This document shows positions 29,169 to 37,761 of a stretch of 64,000 bases of DNA, one piece after another. Under the pieces are notes generated by a model. It had not been told where the DNA came from. It saw nothing but the letters and a program-made list of their open reading frames with translations, and did no database searches. A program made the translations under genes and the position numbers. Numbering within the stretch: position 1 is the stretch's first letter; every line of letters begins with the position of its first letter. The stretch comes from Brevundimonas huaxiensis (lineage in GTDB: Bacteria > Pseudomonadota > Alphaproteobacteria > Caulobacterales > Caulobacteraceae): assembly GCF_014218725.1 (NCBI RefSeq), contig NZ_JABBJE010000001.1:744001-808000 (forward strand), written 5' to 3'.

Positions 29169-29906
29169 ATGTTGAAAGTCCGCGCGCTTCCGACGGCCTG
29201 TGCCGACCGGCCCACCAGTTCGGTCTGCTCAGGCTGTGGCGCGCGCGCGTTCAGCGTCTGCGACGCGTTGTCGGAGGTCGATCTTGGGCGATTGGATTCA
29301 CTCGCAGAACGCGTGACGCTGGCGGGCGGCGACGTCCTGGCCAATGAGGCCGAACCGGCCGTGAACGTCTTCAACATCACATCGGGCGCGGTCCGGATTT
29401 ACAAGCTGCTGCCCGATGGTCGCCGCCAGATCACCGCTTTCCTGTTCGCCGGGGATTTCATTGGGCTGACGGCGGGGGCGACCTACGCCTTCTCTGCTGA
29501 GGCGATTGAGGACACGACCGTCTGTCGCTTCCGGGCCTCGGAATATCGGGCCCTGGCGCGAGAGCGGCCCAGTCTGGAAGCGGCCTTGCTGAGCCGGGCG
29601 ATGCATGAGCTGACGGCGGCGCAGGAACAGATGCTGCTGCTTGGTCGCAAGACCGCGCGTGAACGCGTGGCCAGCTTTCTGGTGACGATGCTTTCGCGCG
29701 ATCCCTTGCGTCCGTCCGGCGACAACGCCGTGCGACTGCCGATGACCCGATCCGAGATCGCGGACTATCTCGGACTGACGATCGAGACCGTCAGTCGCGA
29801 GCTGACCAAGTTGAAGACCAGCGGCGTCATCCATGCCGTCTCTCTGCACGACCTGCGGATCGAGCGCCCTGACCGCCTGAAAGACATGGCGAACGGCGCA
29901 TCCTAG
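29169..29906 (+). CDS. FNR-type oxygen-sensing transcriptional regulator (Crp/Fnr family)
   Basis: 245 residues. An N-terminal cysteine cluster C20-x2-C23-x7-C31 plus C119 (in TTVCRFR) gives the four ligands expected for an oxygen-labile [4Fe-4S] cluster, as in FNR/FnrL. A cyclic-nucleotide-binding-like domain follows (ITSGAVRIYKLLPDGRRQITAFLFAGDFIG), here in part as GAVRIYKLLPDGRRQ, then a dimer helix. The HTH at about 195-225 is MTRSEIADYLGLTIETVSREL, with the E-x2-S-R pattern that reads TTGAT half-sites in FNR. It sits next to cydDC and near a perfect FNR box at 33258, so it is probably the local low-oxygen activator. FnrL or FixK-type names are equally possible. Confidence 0.9.
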   Translation: MLKVRALPTACADRPTSSVCSGCGARAFSVCDALSEVDLGRLDSLAERVTLAGGDVLANEAEPAVNVFNITSGAVRIYKLLPDGRRQITAFLFAGDFIGLTAGATYAFSAEAIEDTTVCRFRASEYRALARERPSLEAALLSRAMHELTAAQEQMLLLGRKTARERVASFLVTMLSRDPLRPSGDNAVRLPMTRSEIADYLGLTIETVSRELTKLKTSGVIHAVSLHDLRIERPDRLKDMANGAS

Positions 29907-31549
29907 GCGGCCAAATCATCCGCAGGGCAGGTCAGACGCAGATGTCCGTCGCTGCCCAGCCCTTCGACCCGGATGGAGCGGTTGCAGAGCGCCATCGGCA
30001 ACGCCCGGTGGCTGACCAAGATCAGGCCTTGCCCCCGCGCGGACAGGCGGTTCTGAAGGCGGTCCATGACCTGGGCCTCCGTCGCGGCGTCCAAGCCTTC
30101 CGTCGGTTCGTCAAGCACCAGCCAGGGCGCATCGCGCAGATAGGCGCGCGCCAGGCCAAGACGCCGTCGTTCTCCGCCGGATAGCTGCTCGCCGTTCGGT
30201 CCGACGGCGGTATCCAGGCCCAGCGGTTCTGCGCGAATTCGGTCGCCCAGCGCGGCGTCGTCCAGCGCCGCCCACAGGGCCGCATCGTCGGCAGGTCCTG
30301 CAAGCAACAGGTTCTGGCGCACGGATCCGTTCAGCAGACGGACGTCTTGGGCCGCATAGGCGAACAGCCGGCGCCGACATTCCGGCGCGATGTCGAGGGC
30401 GTCCAATCCACCGAGCCGCATCTCTCCGGTCTGGGGCGTTCGCAACCCGATCAGGCGTTCGATCAGCGTCGTCTTGCCAGCGCCCGATGGGCCGAAGACA
30501 CCGAGGCGGTAGGGCGGCGTCAACTCGGCGCCAAGGTTAGCAAGACCGAGCGCCGCACCGCTGAGCGGTCGACCGTGACGGGAGGACGCCGTGGACATGG
30601 CGGCGTCGAGGCGAGACAGGGCCTGGGCGGCGGAGCCGTTCTGGTGCAGGGCAACGACCAGCCCGCCGGCGGATTCGACACCCATCACCGCCGCCAAGGC
30701 TGCGAGCGCGATCAGCGGCAGATCGGCGGAGGATGCGGCGGGGATGACGACGCCGACCGCGAGGGCGCTCGCCGCCGCCTGCCACACGGCCATCCAGCCG
30801 CCCGAGCGGGTCAGGGCGATCTGCGCCGCGTCGTGATTGGCGGCGACCTGCGCGACCTGCGCGCACGCCCAGTCGTCAAGACCGTAGGCCTTCAGCTCGG
30901 GCGCGGCGGCCTCCAATGCGGCGAGGCGATCCTTCAGCGCGCCGGCGCCGATCTGGACTGCTCGGCCGGCGGGATCGGCGAGGCTGCGCGCGATCAGAAC
31001 GCCGCCCAAGACAGCCGCGATCAACACGCCGAGCAGGGCCGCGCCGGCGAAAGGGGAGGCGAGGCCGGCCAGCAGCGCGGCGGAAACGGCGCCGGCGCCC
31101 AGACTCCAGGGCGCCGAGCGGCGCACTAAGAGCGTCTGAACTGCGTCGACGTCCTGAACCAAGCGGGCGGAGACCTCGCCGGACGACAGGTTCAAGGCGC
31201 GCTCGGCCGGGCCTGTGGCGATGGCGTCGAACACCTGCGGGCGCAGGCGGGCGAGCGCCTTCAAGGCGACCTCGTGGCCCGCGACGCGCTCGACATAGCG
31301 CCCGCCGGTGCGGACGATGGCCAGCAGGCGGATGATGGCGCTGGGCATCATGTAGTTGAAGCTCTGGGCGGCCGCCGCGCCCGCCAGGCCCGCAAAGGCC
31401 GCGCCCGTGATGAACCAGCCTGACAGCCCCAACAGACAGACGGCCGCCACCGAGACGACAGCGCCGCCGGCCGCAGCGAGCCGAAGCCGGGCGCGTTGAG
31501 CCTGAGTTTGGGCGGCGATCAGGCCGGCGATGCGCGACGGGACTCTCAT
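29903..31549 (-). CDS. cydC: Thiol reductant ABC exporter subunit CydC
   Basis: 548-residue half-transporter with an N-terminal six-helix membrane domain (about 1-310) and a C-terminal ATPase. Walker A is GVFGPSGAGKTTLIERLIGL, the signature is LSGGERRRLGLARAYL and Walker B is APWLVLDEPTEGLD, followed by the His switch LVSHR. CydDC exports glutathione/cysteine or binds haem and is needed to assemble cytochrome bd. The long open frame reaches 31945, but ATG 31549 overlaps the cydD stop (ATGA) and fits the CydC start. Its end overlaps the FNR gene end by 4 bp, convergently. Confidence 0.93.
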   Translation of the reverse strand: MRVPSRIAGLIAAQTQAQRARLRLAAAGGAVVSVAAVCLLGLSGWFITGAAFAGLAGAAAAQSFNYMMPSAIIRLLAIVRTGGRYVERVAGHEVALKALARLRPQVFDAIATGPAERALNLSSGEVSARLVQDVDAVQTLLVRRSAPWSLGAGAVSAALLAGLASPFAGAALLGVLIAAVLGGVLIARSLADPAGRAVQIGAGALKDRLAALEAAAPELKAYGLDDWACAQVAQVAANHDAAQIALTRSGGWMAVWQAAASALAVGVVIPAASSADLPLIALAALAAVMGVESAGGLVVALHQNGSAAQALSRLDAAMSTASSRHGRPLSGAALGLANLGAELTPPYRLGVFGPSGAGKTTLIERLIGLRTPQTGEMRLGGLDALDIAPECRRRLFAYAAQDVRLLNGSVRQNLLLAGPADDAALWAALDDAALGDRIRAEPLGLDTAVGPNGEQLSGGERRRLGLARAYLRDAPWLVLDEPTEGLDAATEAQVMDRLQNRLSARGQGLILVSHRALPMALCNRSIRVEGLGSDGHLRLTCPADDLAA

Positions 31550-33150
31550 AGCGTCACCACGCGGTCGGCCAGGGCGGCGACGGCTGGCGAGTGGGTGGTG
31601 ATCAGGGTGGTGCGGCCGCGCGCGGCCTGACGGATGACGTCGAGCATGGCGCGTTCCGAGGCCGGATCCAGATTCGCGGTCGGCTCGTCCAGCACGAGAA
31701 GCGGCGCCCGCTTCAGGATGGCGCGGGCGAGGCCCAGGCGACGGCGCTCGCCGCCCGACAGACCGCCGCCACGCTCGTCGATGCGGCGATCCAGATCGCC
31801 GGACAGGCCCGCCGTGCGCGCGGCCAAGGCGATGCGGCCGGGGCAGGCGGTGCGATCCGCCAAGGCGATGTTCTCGCTCACGGTCCCAGGCGTCACGATC
31901 GGGTGCTGGCTGGCCCAGGCGACCCGCCCGGCGATGTCGCCGCACTGGCTGAGCCGCGCACCGCCCACCTCGACCTCGCCGCGCGTCAGGGGCGCGAGGC
32001 CGAGCAGCAGATGCAGGAGGCTGGACTTGCCTGCGCCGCTGGCGCCCATCATCGCCACGATCTGGCCCGGCGCGATGTCGAGGTCGAACCCGTCGATGAC
32101 CGGCGCTGAGCCTTCATAAGCGATGGCGACGTCGCGGAAATGGATGGCGGGCGCCAGATCGCCGAGAGGCGCGCGCTGGGCCGGGCGCGGGTGTGGCGTG
32201 ATCAGGGATGGGGCTGCGGCCTCGGCGGCCTGGCGATCATGATAGGCGGCCGCCAGGCGGCGCAGCGGCGCATAGACTTCGGGCGCCAGGGCGAGAACGA
32301 AGAAGGCGCGCGACAGGTCCAGCGTCTCGGGAACCGGGAAGGGCAGCAGCCGCAACAGGTTGAAGCCGCAATAGACGGCGATCAGCGCGACCGACAAGGC
32401 CGAGAAGAACTCCAGCACGCCCGACGACAGGAAGGCGATGCGCATGACGCGGGCGGTGCGGCGCTCCAACTCGTCCGAGGCTTGGGCGATCTGCACCGTC
32501 GTGCGGCTAACGGCCTCGAAGGCGAGGATGGCGGGCAGGGTGCGGATACGGTCGATGAACAGGCCGGACAGCCGCTCAAGCGCCTGAAACTGACGACGGC
32601 TTTCGCCCGCCGCAGCCGTGCCCGCCAGCGCCATGCCGACGATGAAGGGGAAGAGGGTGAACAGCAGGATGCCCGCCGACACCGGGCTGGCGATCGCGGC
32701 GGCGGCTATGACCAGCAGCGGCGAAACGCCTGCGGCGAGGCGCAAAGGTGCAAATCGTGAATAGTAGCCGTCCAGCGCGCCGACCCCTTCGACCAGGGCC
32801 GTCATCTGCGCGCTGGATCGCCGTCCTCGCCCGAACAGGTCTGACAGCAGGCGGCCTCGGACGTCGGTCTTTACCGCCCGACCCAGCTTCGCGCCGACGA
32901 TCACGGCGGCCTGGCCGATCAGGCCGCGCGCGATCAGACTGAACACAGCCAGGGCCAGCCACGGCGCGGCGGCGGCCGGCGATACGGTCAGGCTGGAAAT
33001 CGTCAAAGCCAGCCCCGCCGCGAAGCCGATCGCTGGCGCGACGTCCGCAATGGTCAACACGCCGGTCAGCAGGGTCAGCCGCCCCCACGGACGACCGATC
33101 TGCTTCAACCAGGCGGCCGCAGAGACAGGGACGATTGGCACGGCGCTCAT
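31546..33150 (-). CDS. cydD: Thiol reductant ABC exporter subunit CydD
   Basis: 534 residues from ATG 33150. Membrane domain about 1-320 with DGYYSRFAPLRLAAGVSPLLVIAAA-type CydD sequence (here GYYSRFAPLRLAAG). ATPase domain with Walker A GASGAGKSSLLHLLLGLAPL, signature LSGGERRRLGLARAIL and Walker B APLLVLDEPTANLD, then the switch TTHS. It partners with CydC. An upstream in-frame ATG at 33225 would put the N-terminus inside two dyad operators, so I prefer 33150. The cydDC operon is divergent from cydABX-hemN, with a 193-bp shared control region. Confidence 0.92.
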   Translation of the reverse strand: MSAVPIVPVSAAAWLKQIGRPWGRLTLLTGVLTIADVAPAIGFAAGLALTISSLTVSPAAAAPWLALAVFSLIARGLIGQAAVIVGAKLGRAVKTDVRGRLLSDLFGRGRRSSAQMTALVEGVGALDGYYSRFAPLRLAAGVSPLLVIAAAAIASPVSAGILLFTLFPFIVGMALAGTAAAGESRRQFQALERLSGLFIDRIRTLPAILAFEAVSRTTVQIAQASDELERRTARVMRIAFLSSGVLEFFSALSVALIAVYCGFNLLRLLPFPVPETLDLSRAFFVLALAPEVYAPLRRLAAAYHDRQAAEAAAPSLITPHPRPAQRAPLGDLAPAIHFRDVAIAYEGSAPVIDGFDLDIAPGQIVAMMGASGAGKSSLLHLLLGLAPLTRGEVEVGGARLSQCGDIAGRVAWASQHPIVTPGTVSENIALADRTACPGRIALAARTAGLSGDLDRRIDERGGGLSGGERRRLGLARAILKRAPLLVLDEPTANLDPASERAMLDVIRQAARGRTTLITTHSPAVAALADRVVTL

Positions 33151-33201
33151 CAGCGGACTCCAGCGCTCGGCGCAGGCCGCGCGCCACTGGGCGAAACGTC
33201 G

Positions 33202-33231
33202 TTGGACGAAATGTCCAAGGACCAAGCGTCC
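33202..33231. promoter_or_regulatory. Tandem GGAC-N5-GTCC dyads in the cydD/cydA control region
   Basis: A perfect palindrome, TTGGAC-N5-GTCCAA, occupies 33202-33218. It is followed at once by a second copy, GGAC-N5-GTCC, at 33219-33231, with centres 15 bp apart. The same core occurs before ompW at 37634-37648. The binding protein is unknown. Position between divergent operons suggests an operator. Confidence 0.6.
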
Positions 33232-33257
33232 AATAGGGCCGGGCGTTCGCCGCCGCT

Positions 33258-33271
33258 TTGATCGAGATCAA
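33258..33271. promoter_or_regulatory. FNR box (TTGAT-N4-ATCAA) between cydDC and cydABX
   Basis: The sequence TTGATCGAGATCAA is a perfect match to the FNR/FixK consensus. It is centred 79 bp before the cydA ATG and 114 bp before the cydD ATG. The FNR-type regulator is encoded at the far end of cydDC. Activation of the bd oxidase and its assembly transporter at low oxygen is the expected outcome. Which strand's promoter is contacted is not resolved. Confidence 0.88.
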
Positions 33272-33343
33272 GGCGGGCGTCCTGCGCACCGCCTACGACC
33301 GACGAAACGTCGGTCCAGCAGACCGATTCCTCGGAGCATCGCC

Positions 33344-34927
33344 ATGATCGACCTCGCGGTCGTCGACCTGTCCCGGCTGCAGTTCGCGCTGACGGCCCTT
33401 TACCACTTCCTGTTCGTGCCCCTGACGCTGGGGCTGTCGTTCATGCTGGTCATCATGGAGTCGATCTATGTGATGACCCGCCGGCCCATCTGGCGGACGA
33501 TCACCCGGTTCTGGGGCGTGCTGTTCGGCATCAACTTCGTGCTGGGCGTCGCGACCGGCATCACCATGGAATTCCAGTTCGGAATGAACTGGAGCTATTA
33601 CAGCCACTATGTCGGCGACATCTTCGGGGCGCCCCTGGCCATTGAAGGGCTGATGGCCTTCTTCTTGGAAGCGACCTTCGTCGGCCTGATGTTCTTCGGC
33701 TGGGACAAGCTGAAGCCGCATGCCCACCTGTTCGTCACATTCATGGTCGCGCTGGGCACCAATCTTTCGGCTCTGTGGATCCTGATCGCCAACGGCTGGA
33801 TGCAGAACCCGGTCGGCGCCGCCTTCAATCCCGACACCATGCGGATGGAGGTCACGGACTTCATGGCCGTGGTGTTCAACCCGGTGGCCCAGGCCAAGTT
33901 CGTCCACACCGTCAGCGCCGGTTACGTCTGCGCCTCGGTCTTCGTGCTGGGCGTTTCGGCATTCTATCTGCTGCGTGGCAAGCACGTTGGCTTCGCCAAG
34001 CGGTCGATGACGGTGGCGGCGGCCTTCGGCCTGGCCTCGTCCTTGTCGGTCGTCGTGCTGGGCGACCAGTCCGGCTATAATCTGACCGACAACCAAAAGA
34101 TGAAGCTCGCCGCTCTGGAGGCCATGTGGCGCACCGAGCCTGCGCCCGCTGGCCTGACGCTGATCGGCATTCCTTCGATGAAGGACCGCGAGACCCATTT
34201 CGGCGTTCACGTGCCGTGGATCATGGGGCTGATCGCGACCCGCACCATCGACAAGCCTGTCGAAGGCATCTTCGAGCTGGTCGCCACGGCTGAGGACCGC
34301 ATCGAATCCGGCGTCATCGCCTATGATGCGCTGGAGAAGGTCAAGGCTGACCCGGCCGATCCCGTCGCGCGCGGCGTGTTCGAGACCCATCGCCGCGACC
34401 TGGGCTACGGCCTGCTGTTGAAGCGCCACGTCGCCGATCCCCGCCAGGCCACGCCGGCGCTGATCCAGCGGACCGCATGGGAGACGGTGCCGAACGTCCC
34501 GGCCCTGTTCTGGAGCTTCCGCATCATGGCGGGCATCGGAATGTTCATGATCGCCCTATTCGGGACGGCCTTCGTGCTGTGCACCCTGCGCAAGCATCAT
34601 ACGAAGTGGTTCCTGCGGTTAGCCGTCCTGGCCATCCCGCTGCCGTGGATCGCCATCGAGTTCGGTTGGATATTGGCCGAGTTCGGCCGCCAGCCTTGGG
34701 CGGTGGAGGGCGTGCTGCCCACCTTCCTGGGCGCCTCGTCCCTGACCGTGCCGCAGCTGTGGGCCACGATCGTCGGCTTCACCCTGCTGTACGGCGCGCT
34801 GGCGGTGGTCGAGGTGCGGCTGATGCTGTTCGCCATCAAGAAGGGGCCGTTCCACGAACAGGAGACGTTCGGCGAACCCAGCCCCGAAGCGCCGACCGAG
34901 CGCTTTCCCGCGCCCGCCGTGGCCTGA
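33344..34927 (+). CDS. cydA: Cytochrome bd ubiquinol oxidase subunit I
   Basis: Haem-bearing subunit of the high-affinity quinol oxidase, with nine expected membrane helices in 527 residues. The N-terminus LSRLQFALTALYHFLFVPLTLG carries the haem ligand His. Other blocks are ITMEFQFGMNWSYYSHYVGDIFGAPLAIEGLMAFFLEATFVG (parts FQFGMNWSYYSHYVGDIFG and LMAFFLEATFVG), GTNLSALWILIANGWMQNPVG, VLGDQSGY and FGRQPWAVEGVLPT. The periplasmic Q-loop lacks the long enterobacterial insert. The start has GGAG upstream. The frame is open from 33050, but that part is control region. First gene of cydABX-hemN. Confidence 0.96.
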   Translation: MIDLAVVDLSRLQFALTALYHFLFVPLTLGLSFMLVIMESIYVMTRRPIWRTITRFWGVLFGINFVLGVATGITMEFQFGMNWSYYSHYVGDIFGAPLAIEGLMAFFLEATFVGLMFFGWDKLKPHAHLFVTFMVALGTNLSALWILIANGWMQNPVGAAFNPDTMRMEVTDFMAVVFNPVAQAKFVHTVSAGYVCASVFVLGVSAFYLLRGKHVGFAKRSMTVAAAFGLASSLSVVVLGDQSGYNLTDNQKMKLAALEAMWRTEPAPAGLTLIGIPSMKDRETHFGVHVPWIMGLIATRTIDKPVEGIFELVATAEDRIESGVIAYDALEKVKADPADPVARGVFETHRRDLGYGLLLKRHVADPRQATPALIQRTAWETVPNVPALFWSFRIMAGIGMFMIALFGTAFVLCTLRKHHTKWFLRLAVLAIPLPWIAIEFGWILAEFGRQPWAVEGVLPTFLGASSLTVPQLWATIVGFTLLYGALAVVEVRLMLFAIKKGPFHEQETFGEPSPEAPTERFPAPAVA

Positions 34928-34951
34928 CCCAAGACCTTAGGACATCCGACA

Positions 34952-36100
34952 ATGGATCTTCCCCTCGACTTCGCCACGCTTCGCCTGATCTGGTGGGGGC
35001 TGCTGGGCGTGCTTCTTATCGCCTTCGCCCTGACCGACGGTTTCGACCTGGGCGTCGGCGCCCTTCTGCCCTTCGTCGCCAAGACCGACGAGGAGCGCCG
35101 CATGGTGATCAACACCGTCGGCGCCACTTGGGAAGGCAACCAGGTGTGGTTCATCCTGGGCGGCGGCGCCATCTTCGCCGCCTGGCCCTTCGTCTACGCC
35201 GTCAGCTTCTCGGGCTTCTACCTGGCCATGTTCCTGGTGCTGTCCGCGCTGATCCTGCGGCCGGTGTCGTTCAAATATCGTTCGAAGCGGGCGTCGCCGC
35301 GTTGGCGGTCGTTCTGGGACTGGTGCCTGTTCATCGGCGGCTTCGTCCCGGCCCTGGTGTTCGGGGTGGCGGTGGGGAACGTCCTCTTGGGCGCGCCCTT
35401 CCATCTGGATGGCGACCTGCGGTCCTTCTACGACGGCACGCTGCTCGGCCTGTTCACGCCCTTCAGCCTTATCGCCGGCCTGTTGTCGGCAGCCATGCTG
35501 GTGCTGCACGGCGCGGCCTGGCTGTCGGTCAAGGCCGAGGCTGGCCCGGTGATGGAGCGGGCGCGTCTGTTCGGAACGGTCGCCGCTGTTCTAGCCCTGA
35601 TCCTGTTTGCGGTCGGCGGACTGTATGTCGCTTACGGCGGCCTGGGCTACCGGATCACCGGCGCGCTGGACGTCAACGGCTTCTCCAATCCGCTGCGTAC
35701 GACCGTCGAGGCCGCGCCCGGCGCCTGGCTGGATAACTACGGCCGCTATCCGTGGATGCTGATCGCACCGGCCCTAGGCTTCCTGGGCGCGCTGGTGGGC
35801 CTGGTGGGGATGTGGCGGCGGTCCGCGACGCTGGCGTTCGGCGGATCGTCACTGTCGGCCGTGGGCATCATTTCCACCGTCGGCTTGTCGATGTTCCCGT
35901 TTATCCTGCCCAGCTCGGTCAATCCGCAGTCCAGCCTGACGGTGTGGAACGCCTCGTCCAGCCATTTGACCCTGTTCATCATGCTGATCTGCACGCTGAT
36001 CTTCCTGCCTCTGGTGCTGCTCTACACCGCCTGGGTCTATCGCGTGCTGTGGGGCCGGACATCGACCGCCGCCCTCAAGACCAACCCCGACCTGTACTAA
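34952..36100 (+). CDS. cydB: Cytochrome bd ubiquinol oxidase subunit II
   Basis: 382 residues, eight predicted membrane helices. Typical parts are LIWWGLLGVLLIAFALTDGFDLGVGALLPF (here WWGLLGVLLIAFALTDGFDLG), INTVGATWEGNQVWFILGGGAIFAAWP (WEGNQVWFILGGGAIFAAWP), FSGFYLAMFLVL, ILRPVSFKYRSK, GGFVPALVFGVAVGN and FPFILPSS. It stabilises the haem site with CydA. The gene follows cydA by 24 bp. Confidence 0.96.
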   Translation: MDLPLDFATLRLIWWGLLGVLLIAFALTDGFDLGVGALLPFVAKTDEERRMVINTVGATWEGNQVWFILGGGAIFAAWPFVYAVSFSGFYLAMFLVLSALILRPVSFKYRSKRASPRWRSFWDWCLFIGGFVPALVFGVAVGNVLLGAPFHLDGDLRSFYDGTLLGLFTPFSLIAGLLSAAMLVLHGAAWLSVKAEAGPVMERARLFGTVAAVLALILFAVGGLYVAYGGLGYRITGALDVNGFSNPLRTTVEAAPGAWLDNYGRYPWMLIAPALGFLGALVGLVGMWRRSATLAFGGSSLSAVGIISTVGLSMFPFILPSSVNPQSSLTVWNASSSHLTLFIMLICTLIFLPLVLLYTAWVYRVLWGRTSTAALKTNPDLY

Positions 36101-36119
36101 CCCTTAGGAGCGCAGAACT

Positions 36120-36269
36120 ATGTGGTATTTTTCCTGGATCCTGGGGCTTGGCCTGGCCGTCGGGTTCGGCGTGCTGAACGGCCTGTGGCACGAGTTCCAT
36201 CTGTTTGACGAAGGGGACGCCGGCCTGTCCACGCCCGACGCATCGAAAGAGGGCGATGTCCCTCTCTAG
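36120..36269 (+). CDS. cydX: Cytochrome bd oxidase small subunit CydX
   Basis: A 49-residue single-helix protein starting MWYFSWILGLGLAVGFGVLN and continuing GLWHEF, the CydX/YbgT signature (MWYF-x-WILG and the N-G-L-W-x-E end of the helix). It stabilises the bd oxidase. It starts 19 bp after cydB with GGAGCGCAG upstream. Its 3' end overlaps the hemN start by 14 bp. The charged C-terminal tail (EGDAGLSTPDASKEGDVPL) is longer than in E. coli CydX. Confidence 0.9.
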   Translation: MWYFSWILGLGLAVGFGVLNGLWHEFHLFDEGDAGLSTPDASKEGDVPL

Positions 36270-37632
36270 CCCCGCGGGCCTGTCCGTTCGCGACCTGATC
36301 GCGCGCTATGACGCCCATGCGCCGCGTTATACCTCCTATCCGACGGCGGCCCAGTTCACGCCCGCCGTCGGACCTGGCGAATGGGCCGACTGGCTGGGGC
36401 GCTTGCCCTTCGATCAGCCGGTCTCGCTGTATCTGCATCTGCCGTTCTGCAAGCGGCTGTGCTGGTACTGCGGCTGCAACACCCGGGCGGTGAACCGGGC
36501 GGGCGTCATCTCCAGCTATGTCGATCTGCTGCTGCGCGAGGCCGATCTGGTTCTGGCCCAAATCGGTCGCCCGGTCCGAGTCGGTTCGATCCATCTGGGC
36601 GGCGGCACCCCGAACATGCTGTCGCCGGACGATCTGGAAAGACTGTTCGCCGGTCTGTCGGCGCGGTTCGATCTGGGCGACTGTTTCGAGGTCGCCGCCG
36701 AGTTGGATCCCGAAGTTCTGACGCAGGAGTGGGTTGAGGCGGCGGGCCGCATCGGCCTGAGCCGCGCCAGTCTGGGGGTGCAGGACCTGTCGCCACGCGT
36801 TCAGGCGGCGGTCAACCGGCCCGAACGGTTCGAGACCATCCGCTGGGCGGCCGAAGCCCTGCGGTGGCAGGACGTGACCTCCCTCAACCTGGATCTGATG
36901 TACGGCCTTCCGCTTCAGGCCGTCGAGAACGTCATCACCACCCTCGGCCAGGTCACGACGCTGAGGCCGGAACGGATCGCCCTGTTCGGCTATGCCCATG
37001 TGCCGTGGATGAAGCCGCATCAGCGGTTGATCAACGACGCCGACCTGCCGGACGCCGAGGCGCGCTTCGCCCAAAGCCAGGCGGCGGGGCGCTATCTGGT
37101 CGGCAAGGGATGGCAGGCGATCGGGCTGGATCATTTCGCCCTGCCGCACGACGGGCTGGCGGCGGCGGACCGGGCCGGACGGCTGCATCGCAACTTCCAG
37201 GGCTACACCACCGACGCCGCAGAGGTGCTGATCGGCCTCGGCGCCTCGTCGATCAGCCGCACGCCCAAGGGCTATGTTCAGAACCACGCGCAGGGACGCG
37301 ACTGGCGCCGCGCTGTCGAGACCGGCGACCTGCCGGTCGCTCGAGGCGTCGCCCTGACCGAACGCGACACGTTCGTCAGCGAGATCATCGAGCGGCTGAT
37401 GTGCGATTTCGTCGTTGATCTGGCGCCCATCGTTCGACGTCGCGGTCGGGACCTGTCGGACGTCGCTGGCGCTTGGTCGCTATTGGAGCGCTTCGTCAAC
37501 GATGGTCTGGTGCGGATCGAGGGCAGCGTGGTGGCGGTGACGGACCTGGGCCGTCCGTTCGTCAGGGCGGTTTGCGCCGCCTTCGATCCCAATGCGGCGA
37601 CTCTTCAGCAAAGGCATGCGCGGGTCGTGTGA
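36256..37632 (+). CDS. hemN: Oxygen-independent coproporphyrinogen III oxidase
   Basis: Radical-SAM enzyme of 458 residues converting coproporphyrinogen III to protoporphyrinogen IX without oxygen. The start is MSLSSPAGLSVRDLIARYDA. The RYTSYPTAAQF block and the cluster motif C-x3-C-x2-C in PFCKRLCWYCGCNT are those of true HemN rather than HemW. GGGTPNMLSPDDL and QDLSPRVQAAVNR also match. ATG 36256 is chosen since it aligns with HemN N-termini and overlaps cydX by 14 bp. Placement in the cyd operon ties haem supply for cytochrome bd to low-oxygen growth. Confidence 0.94.
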   Translation: MSLSSPAGLSVRDLIARYDAHAPRYTSYPTAAQFTPAVGPGEWADWLGRLPFDQPVSLYLHLPFCKRLCWYCGCNTRAVNRAGVISSYVDLLLREADLVLAQIGRPVRVGSIHLGGGTPNMLSPDDLERLFAGLSARFDLGDCFEVAAELDPEVLTQEWVEAAGRIGLSRASLGVQDLSPRVQAAVNRPERFETIRWAAEALRWQDVTSLNLDLMYGLPLQAVENVITTLGQVTTLRPERIALFGYAHVPWMKPHQRLINDADLPDAEARFAQSQAAGRYLVGKGWQAIGLDHFALPHDGLAAADRAGRLHRNFQGYTTDAAEVLIGLGASSISRTPKGYVQNHAQGRDWRRAVETGDLPVARGVALTERDTFVSEIIERLMCDFVVDLAPIVRRRGRDLSDVAGAWSLLERFVNDGLVRIEGSVVAVTDLGRPFVRAVCAAFDPNAATLQQRHARVV

Positions 37633-37633
37633 C

Positions 37634-37648
37634 TGGACAGATTGTCCA
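37634..37648. promoter_or_regulatory. GGAC-N5-GTCC dyad between hemN and ompW
   Basis: A perfect palindrome TGGACAGATTGTCCA just after the hemN stop. It shares the GGAC-N5-GTCC core with the two copies in the cydD/cydA region and, like them, lies near a (here degenerate) FNR site. It has no T-tract, so a terminator is unlikely. Confidence 0.55.
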
Positions 37649-37661
37649 CCCCCTGAGCGAT

Positions 37662-37675
37662 TTGCGCTGGATCAA
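37662..37675. promoter_or_regulatory. FNR-like site before ompW
   Basis: TTGCG-CTGG-ATCAA matches the FNR consensus in 8 of 10 positions, with the right half perfect. It is centred about 93 bp before the ompW ATG. Control of OmpW by FNR is known in enteric bacteria. Here it is an inference. Confidence 0.5.
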
Positions 37676-37761
37676 GGCCGAGGTTTCCGCCGCGGCGCAC
37701 ATCCCCGACCAGACGCCTGACGAAGGCCGCACGACGCGGCCAGGGTGTCGGGGATCAGAAG

